A stretch of 7,980 nt of DNA from positions 1 to 7,980 of the forward strand of contig CAMOXW010000118.1 in the NCBI GenBank assembly GCA_946629405.1, written 5' to 3'. The notes under the pieces were generated by a model. That model had not been told where the DNA came from. It saw only the letters and a list, made by a program, of their open reading frames with translations, and searched no databases. The position numbers and the translations under genes were made by a program. Shown here one piece after another: positions 1-6,216 of this stretch (positions are counted from its first letter, which is position 1; each line of letters starts with the position of its first letter). The DNA is from an uncultured Ruminococcus sp. Its GTDB lineage: Bacteria; Bacillota_A; Clostridia; Oscillospirales; Ruminococcaceae.

Positions 1-423
1 ATGGACACTGACCTCTCCGCAGATCAGGTAGCTTCAATCGGTAAGGATGTTGCAATGCAGTCCGCGGCACTTAACGCTCCCTATGTAAAGAGAGAGGACG
101 TACCTGCAGAGGTAATTGAGAACGAGAAGAAGATCATGCTCGCTCAGATGGCTGAGGATCCTAAGATGGCTTCAAAGCCTGAGCAGGTAAGGATCAAGAT
201 CGTTGAGGGCAAGGTAGGCAAGTATTACAGCGAGAACTGCCTCCTTGAGCAGCCTTTCGTAAAGGATGACAAGCTTACAGTTCAGGCTTATGTTGATGCT
301 GAGGCAAAGAAGCTCGGCGGCTCGATCAAGGTCGTTGATGTTGTCCGCTATGAGCGCGGCGAGGGTGTTGAGAAGAAGGAAGATAACCTTGCTGACGAAG
401 TAGCAAACATGATCAAGAAGTAA
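1..423 (+). CDS. tsf: Elongation factor Ts, C-terminal part (5' end outside window)
   Basis: EF-Ts is the nucleotide exchange factor that releases GDP from EF-Tu during translation in the cytoplasm. The 140 visible residues match the C-terminal half of the family: a DVAMQSAALNAPYV segment, then VPAEVIENEKKI, the highly conserved CLLEQPFVKDD motif (about residues 80-90), and a VVRYERGEGVEKKEDN tail. A full Firmicutes EF-Ts is roughly 200 to 305 residues, so this is a fragment. The ATG at base 1 is an internal methionine of an open frame that continues upstream; nothing supports it as a start. The stop is TAA at 421-423. tsf normally follows rpsB, which would lie to the left. The gene is closed by the terminator at 499-527, so it is transcriptionally separate from the genes to its right. 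Confidence 0.95.
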   Translation: MDTDLSADQVASIGKDVAMQSAALNAPYVKREDVPAEVIENEKKIMLAQMAEDPKMASKPEQVRIKIVEGKVGKYYSENCLLEQPFVKDDKLTVQAYVDAEAKKLGGSIKVVDVVRYERGEGVEKKEDNLADEVANMIKK

Positions 424-438
424 GGTCAAGTTAAATAT

Positions 439-492
439 TCAAAGATGATTCGCTTTGATCAACTATTGATAAATAATATCGGTCATATGACC
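439..492. repeat. Two small inverted repeats between tsf and its terminator
   Basis: Two dyads are visible in the tsf 3' untranslated region. The first is TCAAAG (439-444) pairing with CTTTGA (453-458) around an 8-nt loop. The second is a perfect 12-nt palindrome, GGTCATATGACC, at 481-492. Neither has a T-tract after it, so neither is a terminator by itself. They could stabilise the mRNA 3' end, bind a protein, or be chance. Function is unknown. Confidence 0.45.
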
Positions 493-498
493 GTGAAG

Positions 499-527
499 CA
501 GCTCCCGATATGGGAGCTGTTTTTGTT
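499..527 (+). terminator. Rho-independent terminator of tsf
   Basis: A perfect 8-bp stem, CAGCTCCC (499-506) with GGGAGCTG (512-519), closes a 5-nt GATAT loop. A T-rich tail, TTTTTGTT, follows at 520-527. It lies 75 nt after the tsf stop and upstream of the next promoter, so it separates the translation-factor transcript from the moxR operon. Confidence 0.92.
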
Positions 528-560
528 ATAAGCTTTCATATCTCGTTAATATTTACAGCT

Positions 561-587
561 TGCTTTTGGTGATACTACACAAAAGCA
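561..587. repeat. Inverted repeat upstream of the moxR promoter (possible operator)
   Basis: TGCTTTTG (561-568) is the reverse complement of CAAAAGCA (580-587), an 8-bp dyad with an 11-nt spacer. An alternative pairing also uses GTG (569-571) with CAC (578-580) and bulges one G. No T-run follows, so termination is unlikely. It ends 27 bp before the -35 box of the promoter at 615-643, where an activator or repressor could bind. Just to the right, the heptamer GCAGACT occurs at 585-591 and again at 617-623, 32 bp apart, with the second copy overlapping the -35. The regulatory role is inferred. Confidence 0.5.
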
Positions 588-614
588 GACTGGCATGTTT
601 TACACATCTTTCAC

Positions 615-643
615 TTGCAGACTATACATAAATATGATATAAT
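615..643 (+). promoter_or_regulatory. Sigma-A type promoter with extended -10 for the moxR operon
   Basis: The -35 box is TTGCAG (615-620). A 17-nt spacer ends in TGA, giving an extended TGn motif, and the -10 is a perfect TATAAT (638-643). Transcription should start near 650, giving a 5' leader of about 34 nt. A second TATAAT lies at 647-652 but has no matching -35 at the right distance. The sequence between promoter and gene is very AT-rich. The moxR ribosome binding site GAGGT is at 673-677, 6 nt before the ATG. Confidence 0.85.
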
Positions 644-683
644 TATTATAATTGGATAATAATATTTTTTACGAGGTAAAATT

Positions 684-1622
684 ATGAATCAGAATATAAA
701 AAAGCTCTCCGATTCGATCGGAAAGGTTATCGTCGGCAAGGATGATACCGTTATAAAGCTCATCTCTGCGCTTCTTTGCGAGGGCCATGTGCTTCTTGAG
801 GACGTTCCCGGCGTGGGCAAGACACAGCTCATTACGGCGCTTTCACGTTCTATCGGCGGAAAGTTCAACCGTATCCAGCTAACGCCTGATGTTATGCCGT
901 CTGACATAGCGGGCTTCACTATGCTTGACCAGAAAACCGGCGAATTTGTCTATCGTGACGGAGCTGTTATATGCAATTTCCTGCTGGCTGATGAGATAAA
1001 TCGTGCATCGCCTAAGGTACAGTCTGCTCTGCTGGAGGCTATGGAGGAGCGGCAGATAAGTCTTGACGGCACGACCCATGTGCTTCCGCGCCCCTTCCTT
1101 GTAATGGCAACACAGAACCCTGTTGAGACCTATGGTACCTTCCACCTGCCGGAAGCGCAGATGGACCGCTTCTTCATGCGCCTTTCAATGGGTTACCCGA
1201 CAGTAGAGGAGGAGTTCAGCATTCTTGAGCGTACTGAGATGAACAACCCGATCAAGAATATCACCGAGCCTGCTGTATCTGTTGATGAAGTGCTGAAAAT
1301 GCAGGAGGAAGTAAAGCATATCCGTGTTACTGATGATGTTAAGCACTATATAGTCAAGCTCGTTTCCTCCACCCGAGAGGACAGGAATACGACCCTCGGC
1401 ATAAGTCCGCGCGGAAGTATTGCGCTCTACAAGGCGTCAAAGGCCTTCGCCTATATATATGACAGGGAGTATGTAACTCCTGACGACGTGAAAAAAGTTG
1501 CTGTTCCCGTACTTGCACACAGGATAATCCTCTCTCCGCAGGGCAAGACAGCATTCAGTACAAGTGATGAATATGTCGCAAATCTGCTCAGGACCTGCGA
1601 TGTTCCGGTCGTAAGCAGATGA
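684..1622 (+). CDS. MoxR-family AAA+ ATPase
   Basis: This 312-residue cytoplasmic ATPase belongs to the MoxR family, whose members act as ATP-driven chaperones that remodel or activate partner proteins, often membrane or VWA-domain proteins encoded next door. The motifs are intact. Walker A is VPGVGKT (residues 41-47). Walker B is LLADEINRA with the acidic pair D103-E104. Sensor 1 is MATQNP (141-146, N145), followed by EAQMDRFFMR (157-166). A sensor 2 region, GISPRGS, sits at 239-245 with R243. A C-terminal helical lid follows. Length is normal for the family. The start is fixed by GAGGT 6 nt upstream and by the promoter at 615-643. It is the first gene of the operon, and its stop overlaps the next start in ATGA. 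The substrate is most likely the DUF58/transglutaminase pair, which is inferred from context. Confidence 0.95.
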   Translation: MNQNIKKLSDSIGKVIVGKDDTVIKLISALLCEGHVLLEDVPGVGKTQLITALSRSIGGKFNRIQLTPDVMPSDIAGFTMLDQKTGEFVYRDGAVICNFLLADEINRASPKVQSALLEAMEERQISLDGTTHVLPRPFLVMATQNPVETYGTFHLPEAQMDRFFMRLSMGYPTVEEEFSILERTEMNNPIKNITEPAVSVDEVLKMQEEVKHIRVTDDVKHYIVKLVSSTREDRNTTLGISPRGSIALYKASKAFAYIYDREYVTPDDVKKVAVPVLAHRIILSPQGKTAFSTSDEYVANLLRTCDVPVVSR

Positions 1623-2791
1623 GAAGGATAATACAGACCATTTTCAGCATAGGCGGACTTGTATTTCTGCTATACATTTTCGCGTTCTATATGGACGGAG
1701 AAATGGGCGCAATAATGATAGCATTTCTTGTGATAGCACCGCTTGCGTCGTTCATATTTGCGTTCTATGCAAGAAACAGGATAAAGGTCAGCATAAGCTG
1801 TGATGCTTATGTCAAGAAGAACAATGAGCTGAAAATAACTTTCCGGATAAGCAAAACCGGCAGGTTTCCGCTTGCGGTAGTTGAAGTGCGCCCTGCCTTT
1901 TCCGAGGTCTTTGACCAGCCGGACAATACCTACCGTCTTTCAATGTTTTCATCAGAAAGCTGCGAATTCTCGTGCAGCGTAAGGGCTAAGACCGGAGGTA
2001 ACGGCAGCGTGAGCGTTGCCTCAGTACGTTCATGCGGATTCCTGGGATTTATGGGGTTCACGGTGAAGCAGGGGATTCCGGAGGAGATATCGGTCGGAGT
2101 TATCCCTGATATCCCGGAGATCAAGGCTTCTACCCAGCTTTTCAGAAGCATAGCGGACGTTGTAATGACCAGCGATGACGATGAGGATAACGACACCTCG
2201 ATGCTGTTCTCTGCTAACACGGCACCCGGCTATGAGCACAGGGAATACGTTCAGGGTGACCCGATGAAGCGTATCAACTGGAAGCTCTCATCCAAAAAGT
2301 CAAAGCTGATGGTACGCCTTGACGAGGCAGCTTCGTCCGTTCAGCCGCTCATAGTCCTTGACCTGTTCCGTTCTGAAAGTGCAGACCCTGCTTATGCAGT
2401 AATAACCGAGGAAAAGCTGCTGAGGTCCGTATTCGGGCTGCTCACTGTGCTCATAAAGCGCGGGATAGCCTGCCAATTCATGTATTACGGCGGAGAAGGC
2501 GAGCTTATGGCGGAGACTGTTGACAATCCGGATTATCCGGCACAGCTTCTTCTGAAGGTCCTTGCCGTGAAGGTGAGGCCAGGCAGGAGGATAAGCCTTG
2601 CGGCAAATGCAGGCAGCGTATGTACCTGCCTTATTGCAACAACTGACGCAGGTCCGGGAATGGCAGCCGTTACAGACAAGCTCCAGGACAGGGAAAGTTC
2701 CAGCATCCTTGGAGTAAGTGCCGAAAGCGCTAATGCTACAGGACTTCCGCTCTGGTATCTCGACGAAGACGATAATTATAAAATGGTATAA
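1619..2791 (+). CDS. DUF58 domain membrane protein (VWA-like, MoxR partner)
   Basis: The 390-residue protein has two membrane helices at the N-terminus (about residues 7-24 and 29-50). A basic junction, ARNRIK, follows, and then a large soluble region. The DUF58 signature is clear at about 207-226: HREYVQGD followed by KRINWKLSSK. Downstream, PLIVLDLF (243-250) looks like the first strand of a VWA-like fold. The metal site is not the canonical DxSxS (it reads D248-L-F-R-S), so metal binding is doubtful. An acidic run, SDDDEDND (185-192), precedes the signature. The start overlaps the moxR stop by 4 bp (ATGA) and has no good Shine-Dalgarno sequence, which points to translational coupling. DUF58 proteins are regularly encoded between MoxR and transglutaminase-like genes. 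Their exact biochemical role is not settled. A membrane adaptor linking the ATPase to the next protein is plausible. Confidence 0.9.
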   Translation: MRRIIQTIFSIGGLVFLLYIFAFYMDGEMGAIMIAFLVIAPLASFIFAFYARNRIKVSISCDAYVKKNNELKITFRISKTGRFPLAVVEVRPAFSEVFDQPDNTYRLSMFSSESCEFSCSVRAKTGGNGSVSVASVRSCGFLGFMGFTVKQGIPEEISVGVIPDIPEIKASTQLFRSIADVVMTSDDDEDNDTSMLFSANTAPGYEHREYVQGDPMKRINWKLSSKKSKLMVRLDEAASSVQPLIVLDLFRSESADPAYAVITEEKLLRSVFGLLTVLIKRGIACQFMYYGGEGELMAETVDNPDYPAQLLLKVLAVKVRPGRRISLAANAGSVCTCLIATTDAGPGMAAVTDKLQDRESSSILGVSAESANATGLPLWYLDEDDNYKMV

Positions 2792-2794
2792 ATT

Positions 2795-5104
2795 ATGCAG
2801 GAAACTGAAACAAGAACATCCCAGATAATCGAATATCTGCAAAAAACGCTGCTCGACCCGGTACTGTGGTATACCGTCATGATAATGACGACGATAATGT
2901 ACCACTATTATGACACTTATACATTCCGGTTCGCGGTGGCTTCATTTGTGCTGACCTATCTGCTTTTCAGGCTGTTCGACTTCATGAACAAGCGCAGGCT
3001 GATAGGCGCTGTTTTGTATATTGCTGCCGGATATCTGTTTTTCTCCGCCGCTCAGGAATATATGGCGCGCGGCTACGATTACTACACTGATGTACTCGGT
3101 ACACGACCAATGAGCTACGGCTTCTGGTTCATCACGCCGCAGCTTGCAATGGACTATAACATATGGTATTCCTGTGCAACATTTGCACTGTTCATGTTCT
3201 TCATGGCATCAGTCGTGTACTATTTCACAAGGATACGCTACAGAGTATTTATGAGTTTCCTTATATTCATGTTCCCGTTCATTATTTACGGAAAGGAATA
3301 TGAGCGCATGGAAACTCCGTTCGTGATCATCCTTTCAGTGGGGTATATCGTGGTCATGATGTACTGCCGCGAGATACGCGGTGACTCGAAGAATATAATA
3401 GTCGGCAAGCGTGATCTCATATCCTCGGCGGGAGTATTCACGGTGATCTTCGCTATTGCTGCCTCGATCGTTCCAAAGCCTCAGATCAACGAGAACCGAG
3501 AAGCTCTTGAAACTCTCATCGCGGCCGAAAGATTCACTGACCGGCTTGTTGAGAGGCTCAGCTCCTTCCGTGGGAACAGCTCCGGAAGCCAGTTCAGGCA
3601 GGTGACGAGCAACGTTCAGCTTTACTATGCTGAATCTCCTGAGCCGCTCAGGTTAAAGACGAGCACCTACACATCATACAGCTATGAATTTGATACATGG
3701 AACGCTTCTGCAGTTGATTCGACCACTCAGGAAACGTTCTACACGACGCCTTCAACTATAGCTGACGACCCCGGAACTCTTGCACAGGCCATACTCACAG
3801 CTGCTGATGCTGACAGGAGCTATGCCGAGGAATACGGACTTACCGGGTTCACCGGAAGCCGTATAGTTATGCCTGAGAAACGTAAATTCAGGATATGCTC
3901 AGTATACGAAACAGGAAGAGCGGCACCGGTCCCGCAGCTTGCGACTGCTTTGTCTGACACTACATATTCCGGGAAGATGTCCCTTATGAGGACGGGGCTT
4001 GTGATGACATCAACTGACGATTCAGCGTATAACGAGCAGTTCACGTTTGATTACGGCGCAGACACCTTCTTTGCTGTGTCAACGAACAAGGCGTTCATTG
4101 ATGCTGTAGACGCTGCGGATTATCACGGACTTCTCCTTGACGCGCAGAGTATACTTGAAAGCGAGATCAGGAAGGCTGACCGTGTCGGCGATGCTGAAAG
4201 GTCTGACACACTCAGCAGGTATTATGATGCCGTTGCATATGAGCTTGAAATATACAAGGAGGCTCAGGATCAGCTCGATTACAGCGAAAACAGGCGTATC
4301 GCGGATCTTGCAAGCCAGATAACCTCCGGACTGACCACAGACTACGACAAGGCGAAGGCTCTCGAGATATACTTCTATACAAACGGATTCAACTATGACC
4401 TTCAGTACGTCAAGTCACAGGGCGAGAACGTCGAGAATTTCCTTTTCAACACAAAGCGCGGCGTTTGCTATGAATACGCAACTGCAATGGTTCTGATGGC
4501 ACGTTCCTGCGGGATACCGGCGAGGTACTGTGAGGGCTACAATATGCAGTCCATGTTTGTCAACAACCGGCTTGGGACGAACTATGTCATTACTGCCCGT
4601 GACGCACACGGCTACCCGGAGCTTTACATAAAGGGCTTCGGCTGGACATCGTTTGAGCCTACAATATCTGATGGTGAGGTAACTCAGCAGCGTGAGCAGG
4701 GGGCGGCGACGAACAGTCTTACCCGAGCGGGAAGGTTACTGCTTATCATCGCAGTGATAGCGCTCATTGTATATCTTGTTTATCCCTTTGCTGTTCACCG
4801 AATATTCATCATGATCAACAGGCGAAGGGAGCCGAACGCTGCTGTTATCGCAGTAATGCGGAGAATATACCGTGTCTACCTCATAGACAAGCAGTGTACC
4901 GCAGGAGAGGCTCTTATAGCAGTCCGGGAATACAGCGGAGCAGATATCTCGGAGGCTTGCAGGCTGTTTGATGAGGCTGCCTACGGAGAAGGAAAAATGA
5001 ACGAGGCTGACCGCAGCAAGGCTATAGAAGTCTATATTTCGGCTTATGATGCGTACAGACAGGCAAGGCGCAGTAAAAGGCGCTTTGCATTCAAGAGAAC
5101 TTAA
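2795..5104 (+). CDS. Membrane transglutaminase-like (TgpA/DUF3488-type) protein
   Basis: The 769-residue protein has seven N-terminal helices (about 23-38, 44-62, 68-86, 124-144, 148-166, 174-191, 208-226). A large extracytoplasmic region (about 227-645) follows, then an eighth helix (about 646-667) and a cytoplasmic tail resembling DUF4129. Basic loops (NKRR, RIRYR, GKRD, NRRRE) all fall on one side, which supports this topology. The transglutaminase core carries the catalytic cysteine in RGVCYEYA (C558), the histidine in DAHGYPELY (H605) and an acidic residue in WTSFEPT (E621). The last position is often Asp but is frequently Glu in this subfamily. Residues 227-530 have no domain I recognise. 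It could hydrolyse or cross-link peptides at the outer face; whether it is a protease or a transferase cannot be told. It lies 3 nt after the DUF58 stop and lacks a clear ribosome binding site, so reinitiation is likely. Confidence 0.92.
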   Translation: MQETETRTSQIIEYLQKTLLDPVLWYTVMIMTTIMYHYYDTYTFRFAVASFVLTYLLFRLFDFMNKRRLIGAVLYIAAGYLFFSAAQEYMARGYDYYTDVLGTRPMSYGFWFITPQLAMDYNIWYSCATFALFMFFMASVVYYFTRIRYRVFMSFLIFMFPFIIYGKEYERMETPFVIILSVGYIVVMMYCREIRGDSKNIIVGKRDLISSAGVFTVIFAIAASIVPKPQINENREALETLIAAERFTDRLVERLSSFRGNSSGSQFRQVTSNVQLYYAESPEPLRLKTSTYTSYSYEFDTWNASAVDSTTQETFYTTPSTIADDPGTLAQAILTAADADRSYAEEYGLTGFTGSRIVMPEKRKFRICSVYETGRAAPVPQLATALSDTTYSGKMSLMRTGLVMTSTDDSAYNEQFTFDYGADTFFAVSTNKAFIDAVDAADYHGLLLDAQSILESEIRKADRVGDAERSDTLSRYYDAVAYELEIYKEAQDQLDYSENRRIADLASQITSGLTTDYDKAKALEIYFYTNGFNYDLQYVKSQGENVENFLFNTKRGVCYEYATAMVLMARSCGIPARYCEGYNMQSMFVNNRLGTNYVITARDAHGYPELYIKGFGWTSFEPTISDGEVTQQREQGAATNSLTRAGRLLLIIAVIALIVYLVYPFAVHRIFIMINRRREPNAAVIAVMRRIYRVYLIDKQCTAGEALIAVREYSGADISEACRLFDEAAYGEGKMNEADRSKAIEVYISAYDAYRQARRSKRRFAFKRT

Positions 5105-5115
5105 CGGAGGTAATT

Positions 5116-6201
5116 ATGCTGACAGAAATACTAAAGAAGGCTGCCGGTACAGCTCTTGCACTGACCCTCATTGCAACGGCCGCAGCAGCTGCACCGCAGC
5201 AAGGTCTTAGGGCATATGCGGCTGAGGAATACACGACATGGAGCCAGCTTGACGAGAGGTGGTCGGGTGTCGATATGAATGGCACGACGGTAGGAAGGTC
5301 GGGCTGTCTTATAACCTCGCTGTCAATTATGGCGATGCATTCGGATTCGATAGACGATAAAGCACTTGAAAACCTCGGGATATCTGATATCAGCGAGTTT
5401 AACCCCGGAGTGCTCGCAAATGCCTATTCTTCGCGCGGAGCGTTCAATTATTACGGAGGTATCGCAAGCTGGGGGACTATCAGCCAGATAATCCCTTCGA
5501 TAACCTTCGTCAGGGACAGCAATCTCAAAAGCACAGATAAGGAAGGCATAGCTGCTGAGATAAAGGAAATGCTTGACAGCGGACTTCATATCATACTCAA
5601 TGTTAACGGACATCATTGGGTATATATCGAGGGAGTTTATGAGGGCGAAATATTTATGTTCGACCCTGCCTCGTCCGAAAGGATAGTCACTGATTATTAC
5701 ACACTCACAGGCGGAAATGAATACTGGGCACTCAGGGGGAAAAATCCTCCGAAGTCCGTTGACACAGAGGGCCTGAGCGGAGAGAAGGCTCTTGATCCGC
5801 AGGAGTATATCTGTAGCGGAAATACAGAAGTATATTCAGACAGCGGCGCTTCGGAAAAGCTGTTCACGCTTCCGGAGGGGACTGTAGTTACGGTCGATGC
5901 TGAATGTGATGAGCTTTTTAGGTTAAGTGACGGATATGGCGGGGTACTTGGCTGGACATACAGCGGCAGCCTCATGAACGCCGGTGAAGAGCCGGAACTT
6001 GGAGCCGGCGATATAAACGGCGACGGAATCGTTGATGAGTACGACCTTGCTCTGCTCAACGAGTATCTGAGCGCTGCGGACGAGCTTCCTGACGGAGCTT
6101 CTAAGCTGAGAGGCTGCGAGGCAGCAGCAGGTGATATCAACGGCGACGGAGTTACAGATAAGCTCGATGTAGTAGCTTATCTTGGAATTATATGCAAATG
6201 A
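5116..6201 (+). CDS. Secreted C39-like cysteine peptidase with SH3-like segment and dockerin
   Basis: This 361-residue exported protein is predicted to attach to a scaffoldin on or near the cell surface. Domains in order: a Sec signal peptide (1-35) with lysines at 7-8, an alanine-rich core and a likely AYA/AEE cleavage site; and a papain-fold peptidase of the C39_2 type (about 39-206). The peptidase has the family pattern WSQLDERW, a catalytic cysteine in GRSGCLITS (C64), a histidine in NGHHWVYIEG (H167) and an aspartate in MFDPAS (D183). A small SH3b-like beta segment (about 231-288) and a type I dockerin (297-361) follow. The start is set by CGGAGGT at 5105-5111, 4 nt before the ATG. It follows the transglutaminase gene by 11 nt with no terminator, so co-transcription is likely. 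The substrate is unknown. A non-peptidase thiol hydrolase with the same fold is possible. Confidence 0.9.
   Translation: MLTEILKKAAGTALALTLIATAAAAAPQQGLRAYAAEEYTTWSQLDERWSGVDMNGTTVGRSGCLITSLSIMAMHSDSIDDKALENLGISDISEFNPGVLANAYSSRGAFNYYGGIASWGTISQIIPSITFVRDSNLKSTDKEGIAAEIKEMLDSGLHIILNVNGHHWVYIEGVYEGEIFMFDPASSERIVTDYYTLTGGNEYWALRGKNPPKSVDTEGLSGEKALDPQEYICSGNTEVYSDSGASEKLFTLPEGTVVTVDAECDELFRLSDGYGGVLGWTYSGSLMNAGEEPELGAGDINGDGIVDEYDLALLNEYLSAADELPDGASKLRGCEAAAGDINGDGVTDKLDVVAYLGIICK
6007..6168 (+). repeat. Duplicated dockerin calcium-binding loop (coding)
   Basis: The two F-hand loops of the dockerin begin at 6007 and 6130, 123 bp apart. Both read GDINGDG at the protein level, with similar DNA. 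Predicted calcium ligands are D299, N301, D303, D307 and D310 in the first loop, and D340, N342, D344, D348 and D351 in the second. All expected ligand positions are filled, so calcium binding should be intact. Positions 10 and 11 of the loops, which often govern cohesin recognition, differ: E308-Y309 versus K349-L350. The D-to-D spacing of 41 residues is longer than in many clostridial dockerins. Confidence 0.9.
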
Positions 6202-6216
6202 TCGGAGGTTTCCAGA

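Noticed and set aside
1..3. ATG at base 1 as the start of tsf
   Set aside because: The window begins inside the gene. The visible protein starts in the middle of the EF-Ts core and no ribosome binding site can be seen.
647..652. Second TATAAT as an independent promoter
   Set aside because: No -35-like hexamer lies at a suitable distance. The box at 638-643 has both a -35 and a TGn extension.
1619..1622. Programmed frameshift fusing MoxR and DUF58
   Set aside because: No slippery run is present at the ATGA overlap. Both proteins are complete and normally separate, so simple coupling explains it.
2300..2905. 201-codon open frame on the - strand
   Set aside because: It lies antisense to the DUF58 and transglutaminase genes, spans their junction, has a Cys/His/Tyr-rich composition typical of a shadow frame, and resembles no family.
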